The notes under the pieces are model-generated. The model saw only the letters and a program-made list of their open reading frames with translations, had not been told where the DNA came from and made no database searches. DNA of 11,060 nt from Xanthobacteraceae bacterium (GTDB lineage Bacteria; Pseudomonadota; Alphaproteobacteria; Rhizobiales; Xanthobacteraceae), in the NCBI GenBank assembly GCA_030037185.1, contig JASHRR010000870.1, forward strand, positions 1-11,060, written 5' to 3'. Below are positions 7,596-11,060 of this stretch, in pieces. The position numbers and the translations under genes were made by a program. Numbering within the stretch: the stretch's first letter is position 1; every line of letters starts with the position of its first letter.

Positions 7596-7884
7596 AGGAT
7601 GCGCCGGTTCCATCCTCCTCTTAAGATTCCGTACGGCGGGTTTTCCCTCGGTACGGCTCCAGGGCTGGCTTGTCGGAGAAGGCCTTGCCTGATCACGCGG
7701 CGGTTAAGCTTTGCTCCCGCGCAGCCGTCGCCTGAGACAGGTTTGCCTCCCTCCTTAGTGCTCTCCGCGGCAGCACGGAACTCCGTCCTGAGTCGGAGCC
7801 GCCTGCTCGGTGGGCACCGCCATCCAAAGCGAGATTCGTCGCTTTGCCGAGGGGCGCTCGCTCCGGTTCGCGGTATCTCGAACC
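7596..7884 (-). mobile_element. Hairpin-rich segment ending in a group II intron domain V-like element
   Basis: Read on the minus strand, this stretch carries a row of perfect hairpins: GGTTCG/CGAACC (7884-7865), AAAGCGA/TCGCTTT (7845-7826) and CTCCG/CGGAG (7798-7781). It then has a 34-base element at 7659-7626 laid out like group II intron domain V: GAGCCGTAC, upper strand CGAGG, loop GAAA, ACCCG, two-base bulge CC, then GTACGGAAT. The AGC triad, GNRA loop and bulge position fit. The last three lower-helix pairs and two upper pairs do not. A further hairpin AGGATG/CATCCT (7616-7596) stands where domain VI would be. No reverse transcriptase frame is present and I could not place the 5' end, so this would be an ORF-less or decayed remnant. 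Another structured RNA is possible. Confidence 0.35.
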
Positions 7885-8880
7885 AATCATCACCTATGCG
7901 GCCCCATCCGCCCTGCCCGGCAGGCACATCGCGATTCACCGCACTGCGGCTTATAGGCAATGCCTTCGCCGTGCGGGAGCTCAGGGGACGGCATGTCAGG
8001 AAGGAATGTGCAGCGCAAGCCCGGGACCGCTCGCGGGTCGCCTAGGCGCAGGGAGCTCGCCGTCGTCGTTCCAGGCAGGCGAGGTCGACAAAGGGCCTTC
8101 GCCAACATCTGAATAGCTCGGCACTCCCTGCAATCCGTTTCACCCAGGGGTCAATTTCGGGGGCTTCCACGGTTCTGCAACGGATCCACCGCTTTCCCGG
8201 GCCGGCGGGCTTGCAACGGGTCAGTCGCCCTTCCCGTTGCTAATTATAACGACAACGAGTGGACTCCTCTGTTGGTGGGACCGTCATCCACTGGAATGGC
8301 AGTTAGCCTCGCTGCGCCAGATCTCCTGATCTCAAGACTGCGGGAGGTCGGAATTTGTATTTCCGGTCGTCTGGATGTCAGGCTTTGGATTAGGAATAAT
8401 CCTTCTTTGGCTTGGCGGCTTGCATGAAAGTAACAAGGCATTGCCGCCCCAGAAACTGGAGTTGGTGTCGAGCCACGCTGCCAGGACATCGATGTGCAGG
8501 CGGGGTGCGCCATCCTCAGATGGCGCGCGCCGACACTGCCCCTCCACGCAGGGGTGAGTCATCTCCGAGGCACCCTGGGCTCCCATTGATGTGTTTACTG
8601 AAAATTGCGGGCCTGTTGTCAGCAGGTTGACCGCGGGTGATTTCTTGGCCGACGATGATCGAGCTCGATGGGTTGGCGGGCGAGCCCTCATGGCTGCCGT
8701 CTTCCTGGTCGAGCGATGGCCGGGACTAATATCGGGGCTCATTGCAGCGTGCTCACGTCGCCGCGCAGAGCCGTCACGCCAGTCGCCGGCGACAGCAGTG
8801 CGCCAACCGCTGGAGCGCGCGGTTACGCCGTAGCGGCCGATCCGTCGCTGCGGCTGTGGCAGACACGGTTGCGCTGACGT
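7885..8880. other. About 1 kb without a recognisable gene
   Basis: No open frame here has a ribosome site together with a family I can name. The frames present on both strands are low-complexity and rich in Arg, Pro and Ser, as expected from out-of-frame GC-rich DNA. CCCAGGGGTCAATTT at 8143-8157 resembles the repeated sequence near ends of some IS21-family elements, but no transposase frame accompanies it. The setting, between structured and recombinase remains, suggests decayed mobile DNA. Confidence 0.4.
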
Positions 8881-9276
8881 GTGCTCATCTGGCTGACGCG
8901 ATCGCGGCTACGCGACATCACACGCGATGCGCCACCAGTCGCGGAATCGATGAGTTGGCTGTCGAACTGGCGGGTTGCCGAAAACGCGTCGCGCCGCACA
9001 CGCTGCGGCAGCTTCGCTACCCATCTGCGTGAGCAGAACATCGATATGCGTGTGATCCAGGTGTTGTCGGCTGTTGGCGGGCAGTTTTGGGCGAGCGCCA
9101 GCTCGCGCTGCCGCGGAGCCGCAGACATTTCGCAAGCTCGACACCACCGCGCGCCATACTCACACGTGGCCACCAACGTTATCCGCGAGGTCATGAGCCC
9201 GCTCGACCGGCTCACGCCGCTGGTGCCGAAGAGGACAGACGCGCCGCCCGCCGACGTCGGCGGGCCAGCTCTTTAA
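8881..9276 (+). pseudogene. Tyrosine recombinase (IS91-associated integrase type), decayed C-terminal part
   Basis: Pieces of a phage-integrase-fold recombinase appear in three frames. KRVAPHTLR (8982-9008) holds the H-x-x-R box. A two-base loss at the following His codon moves the frame, and SFATHLREQNIDMRVIQVL (9010-9066) follows. About 67 bases then replace the expected LGH box (four codons). KLDTTAR resumes in a third frame at 9134-9154, and after two extra bases YSHVATNVIREVMSPLDRL continues from 9157 in the second frame. The Tyr (TAC 9157-9159) is the would-be nucleophile. Intact relatives read HTLRHSFATHLLEQNIDIRV. The upstream half is not recognisable. With broken frames and a lost box it cannot be active. 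The tail overlaps the start of an IS91-type transposase, the usual order for IS91 elements that carry an accessory recombinase. Confidence 0.75.
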
Positions 9277-9390
9277 GTCGCGGACATCTTTGCGGCCACG
9301 GGGCCGGATGGCGTCACGGAAACTGCGGTCAACCACCATCTAAAACCACATGGGGCCGCCGTACGGCAGCTCTCGATGGTCCTCCTCACC
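9262..9390 (+). pseudogene. IS91-family transposase, decayed N-terminal remnant
   Basis: The start of an IS91 transposase usually reads RPALEVADIF, then a G-H-G-P-A-W-R segment, then ANAGHLSLGQLK and CRTAALGGH. Here PAL-VADIF is visible at 9265-9291, with the Glu codon turned into TAA (9274-9276). GHG-GWR-GNCG follows in another frame at about 9295-9330, and RTAALDG at about 9360-9380. Part of the intervening segment is missing, and nothing of the zinc-finger or HUH catalytic domain follows. It is a dead 5' end directly behind the tyrosine recombinase remnant. The match is by eye across frames, so the exact limits are approximate. Confidence 0.55.
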
Positions 9391-9651
9391 CTGAGCTGAT
9401 AGAGGCTCACATGATTGCCGCGCTGAAGCTGCGGCCGTCAGGTGCAATCGCAAGCGGATGACAACGCAAGAAAATATGAGGCTCATGCGCATTTTCGTCG
9501 AGGGTCGACGCGCAGGTGAAATTGATGAAGATTTAATCCAATAGGAGAAATCTTAACACCAAAAAAACATCCTAAATGCTACAAACACTATCCTAACGAC
9601 GGGCCTTAATAAGGAAGCAGGATCAGAGGCCCGAATGAAGGAGACTTTACT
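9391..9651 (+). promoter_or_regulatory. Upstream region and structured leader of the small secreted protein gene
   Basis: The stretch from about 9530 to 9600 is clearly more AT-rich than its surroundings and probably holds the promoter, though I could not fix a -35/-10 pair. Just upstream of the gene, GGGCCT (9601-9606) and AGGCCC (9627-9632) form a perfect 6-bp inverted repeat with a 20-base loop, ending 5 bases before the ribosome site AAGGAG (9638-9643). A leader hairpin influencing translation is possible. Confidence 0.4.
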
Positions 9652-9894
9652 ATGAGGATTTCGACTGTTGCAATCGTCGCGGCGCTCGCTATTGCGGTAA
9701 GCGGCCCGGCATTGGCTCAGAAGAGCCAGAAAAGAACCGCCTATGGGCCGGTTGCTGGCAACTTTACACAATGCGAGTCGCAAGCTTTTGCGCTGGGGAT
9801 GCCGCATGGACAAGCCGGCCATGCGGAATATGTGCGCGAATGTTTGGGGGCGAGGCCTGGTAACGCTAATATTGCGGCTGAGTATTCACGCTGA
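9652..9894 (+). CDS. Small secreted protein with two cysteines, unknown function
   Basis: 80 residues from ATG 9652, with AAGGAG 8 bases upstream. Seen: a clean signal peptide (MRIS start, hydrophobic core about 5-17, cleavage after ALA at 22/23), leaving a mature chain of about 58 residues. The mature part is polar, with Cys42 in FTQCESQAFALG and Cys64 in YVRECLGARPG, which could form one disulphide in the periplasm. The layout (signal peptide, C-x-A-G near the middle, a YVRECLG-like end) recalls short secreted proteins common in Bradyrhizobium relatives, none with an assigned function that I know. It is intact and well initiated in the middle of decayed mobile DNA, flanked by a broken IS91 unit and a broken serine recombinase. 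I would not assign a role. Confidence 0.78.
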   Translation: MRISTVAIVAALAIAVSGPALAQKSQKRTAYGPVAGNFTQCESQAFALGMPHGQAGHAEYVRECLGARPGNANIAAEYSR

Positions 9895-9999
9895 TCAGGA
9901 TTCTGCGCGGACACGCGAGTCGCCGAAAAGCGGCTTGCGTGGCGCAACCCAGATGCACGCCGGGCAATGGGCTTTAAGGGTGCCAGGGGAAAGCAACGG

Positions 10000-10353
10000 A
10001 CCGCGGATGCGATGCTTGAACCGGGGTCCCGCGTACCATTTTGACCGTAAAGGGCTTACCGGTTGAACTTGTCAGCGCTTGGCCGATGAGCTGGGCAGTG
10101 ATCTCTTGATATCACATTTTTCGACCATAGTTTGGATCTTTGCAACAAATATATCGGAATAGCGTATTGCTTCGGCGCGCTTTGGTCGGCGATGAACCTC
10201 GATTATGTCAGTCGCACCGCCTTGCCGGCGAACTTGCAGGTGTAACAGTTTCGGTTCTGGATTGTTGACGACGGTTATGTCGCCGATCAACAAACGCAGC
10301 CTGTGTTTGCGGTGGCAGCTTGAAGTGGTCGGAGCCTTCCAGAGTCGAGGAAT
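10000..10353 (-). pseudogene. Large serine recombinase, frameshifted C-terminal remnant
   Basis: Read on the minus strand, the C-terminal region of a recombinase-family protein (serine recombinase with a long C-terminal domain) shows in three frames. IPRLWKAPTT, LLIGDITVV, LHLQVRRQGGATDIIEV and PKRAEAIRY run in one frame from 10353 to about 10117. EITAQLIGQALTSSTGKPFT lies in a second frame at 10105-10034. RFKHRIRG lies in a third at 10023-10000. Intact relatives have the same order: LPRLW-APTT, a RLL-I-DV strand, WQGG, PKR-D--RYP, a Q/E-IA--LN-QG segment, TGKPFT and a K-HRI end. The catalytic N-terminal domain is gone; upstream lies the end of the Crp-like gene. Two frameshifts make this a clear pseudogene. 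The 105 bases between the secreted-protein gene and this remnant (9895-9999) hold nothing I recognise. Confidence 0.62.
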
Positions 10354-10445
10354 TTTCCAGCGGTGCCGTGAGCTTGGCTTGTGCGCCGCGAGAGCATCGC
10401 CCCATCGATAGAGTGGTCGAATGGGCGTCACTGCCCATGCAGCTG

Positions 10446-11060
10446 CTACCGCGCTGCTTCCGCGACAATGCTGGCAAGATGCGCCGGATCGAGTAGCACC
10501 AGCGCGCCGCGTCGGCGGCCCAGAAGGCCGGCGCGTGTGAGGTTGTTGAGTTCGCGGGTGACCGCCTCGCGATGCGAACTCACGCGCGCGGCGAGTTCCG
10601 CATGCGTTGGCGGCGGCGAGATGATCGCTTCCCCGCTTTGCCCGGTCCGGGCGAGGCGCAGCAGCTCCGCATAGATGCGAGTGCGGGCGTCGAGCGTGCC
10701 ATACTCGTTGACGCGGTTGGCGAGCATGCGGATTTGGGAGGCGAGGAGAACCAGCAGCTGATCGCAGACATCCGGATAGGCATGCACGACGCCACGGAAA
10801 ATCGCCGGCGGCATGCGGGCGATCACCGAATCCGTTACGGCCGCAATGCCGGCCGACCGCGGCCGTCCGTCGATCGCGGCTAGCTCACCGAAATATTCGC
10901 CGCTGCGGATATCCCGCAGGATCGACTCTTTGCCGGCAGGCGTGCGGATCAGCACCCGGACGTGGCCCTGCGATACGAAATAGAGCTCGGCGCCGCCGTC
11001 CTTGTAGTCGAGCACCCATTCCTTGGCCTTCGCGCGACGCCATACGCACTGGCTGTCGAG
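10446..11060 (-). CDS. Crp/Fnr-family transcription regulator, N-terminus beyond window
   Basis: 204 codons are visible, ending in TAG at 10446; the frame stays open through the right edge, so the start lies outside. A GTG at 11015 falls inside the conserved beta-roll and is unlikely to be the start. Seen: the cyclic-nucleotide-binding fold, with EWVLDYKD then LYFVSQGHVRVL, and the phosphate-binding cassette FGELAAIDGRPRSA, which retains the Gly-Glu and Arg typical of true cNMP binders. The dimerisation helix (around VCDQLLVLLASQIRMLANRV) follows. The C-terminal winged helix-turn-helix has THAELAARVSSHREAVTREL, a close match to the Crp recognition helix pattern, and ends in GALVLLDPAHLASIV. 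No Fnr-type cysteine cluster is visible in this part. Ligand and targets are unknown; nothing links it to the neighbouring genes. Confidence 0.9.
   Translation of the reverse strand, partial: LDSQCVWRRAKAKEWVLDYKDGGAELYFVSQGHVRVLIRTPAGKESILRDIRSGEYFGELAAIDGRPRSAGIAAVTDSVIARMPPAIFRGVVHAYPDVCDQLLVLLASQIRMLANRVNEYGTLDARTRIYAELLRLARTGQSGEAIISPPPTHAELAARVSSHREAVTRELNNLTRAGLLGRRRGALVLLDPAHLASIVAEAAR

Noticed and set aside
8332..8833. Overlapping frames on both strands at 8.3-8.8 kb as genes
   Set aside because: Neither strand has a ribosome site or a motif I can place in a family; the complementary Arg/Ser/Pro-rich readings look like chance frames.
9250..9261. Palindrome GCCGACGTCGGC as an operator
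   Set aside because: It lies inside the decayed recombinase coding sequence and such GC palindromes are expected by chance in GC-rich DNA.
9476..9544. 22-codon open frame in front of the small secreted protein
   Set aside because: No ribosome site and no recognisable features; too short to support without expression data.

Overview
The window is GC-rich and looks chromosomal. It comes from an alphaproteobacterium, most likely Hyphomicrobiales of the Bradyrhizobium/Rhodopseudomonas type. This rests on protein-level resemblance (the EF-P variant, the short secreted cysteine protein, the Crp-type regulator, the recombinase families) and on the divergent EF-P / EF-P-lysine-ligase pair. The genus is inference only.

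Left part (1-2762). A partial gene for the EF-P beta-lysine ligase (epmA/genX, minus strand) diverges from efp (plus strand), so the modifying enzyme and its substrate share one 201-base intergenic region. A membrane-anchored, FMN and [3Fe-4S] glutamate-synthase-like protein follows on the plus strand.

Middle part (2919-7476). An aspartate dehydrogenase gene (nadX, minus) diverges across about 500 bases from a tight plus-strand unit. The unit holds a Bug-type periplasmic solute-binding protein, an alpha/beta hydrolase of the fluoroacetate dehalogenase family, and a DctA-type C4-dicarboxylate symporter. The hydrolase and dctA are only 3 bases apart. A sensible reading is capture, hydrolysis and uptake of small carboxylic acids, with nadX drawing on aspartate. 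The most notable point is that the hydrolase keeps nearly the whole fluoroacetate dehalogenase pocket but has Asn where the catalytic Asp nucleophile should be.

Right part (7477-10445). About 3 kb is mostly decayed mobile DNA. It holds a hairpin-rich stretch ending in a group II intron domain V-like element, a tyrosine recombinase pseudogene that runs into the broken start of an IS91-family transposase, and, on the minus strand, the frameshifted C-terminal end of a large serine recombinase. One intact-looking gene survives inside, a small secreted two-cysteine protein. The window closes with the 5'-truncated gene of a Crp/Fnr-family regulator on the minus strand.

I found no CRISPR array, tRNA or rRNA, and no convincing new defence system. 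The best leads are the Asn-for-Asp hydrolase, the layered recombinase remains and the structured region.
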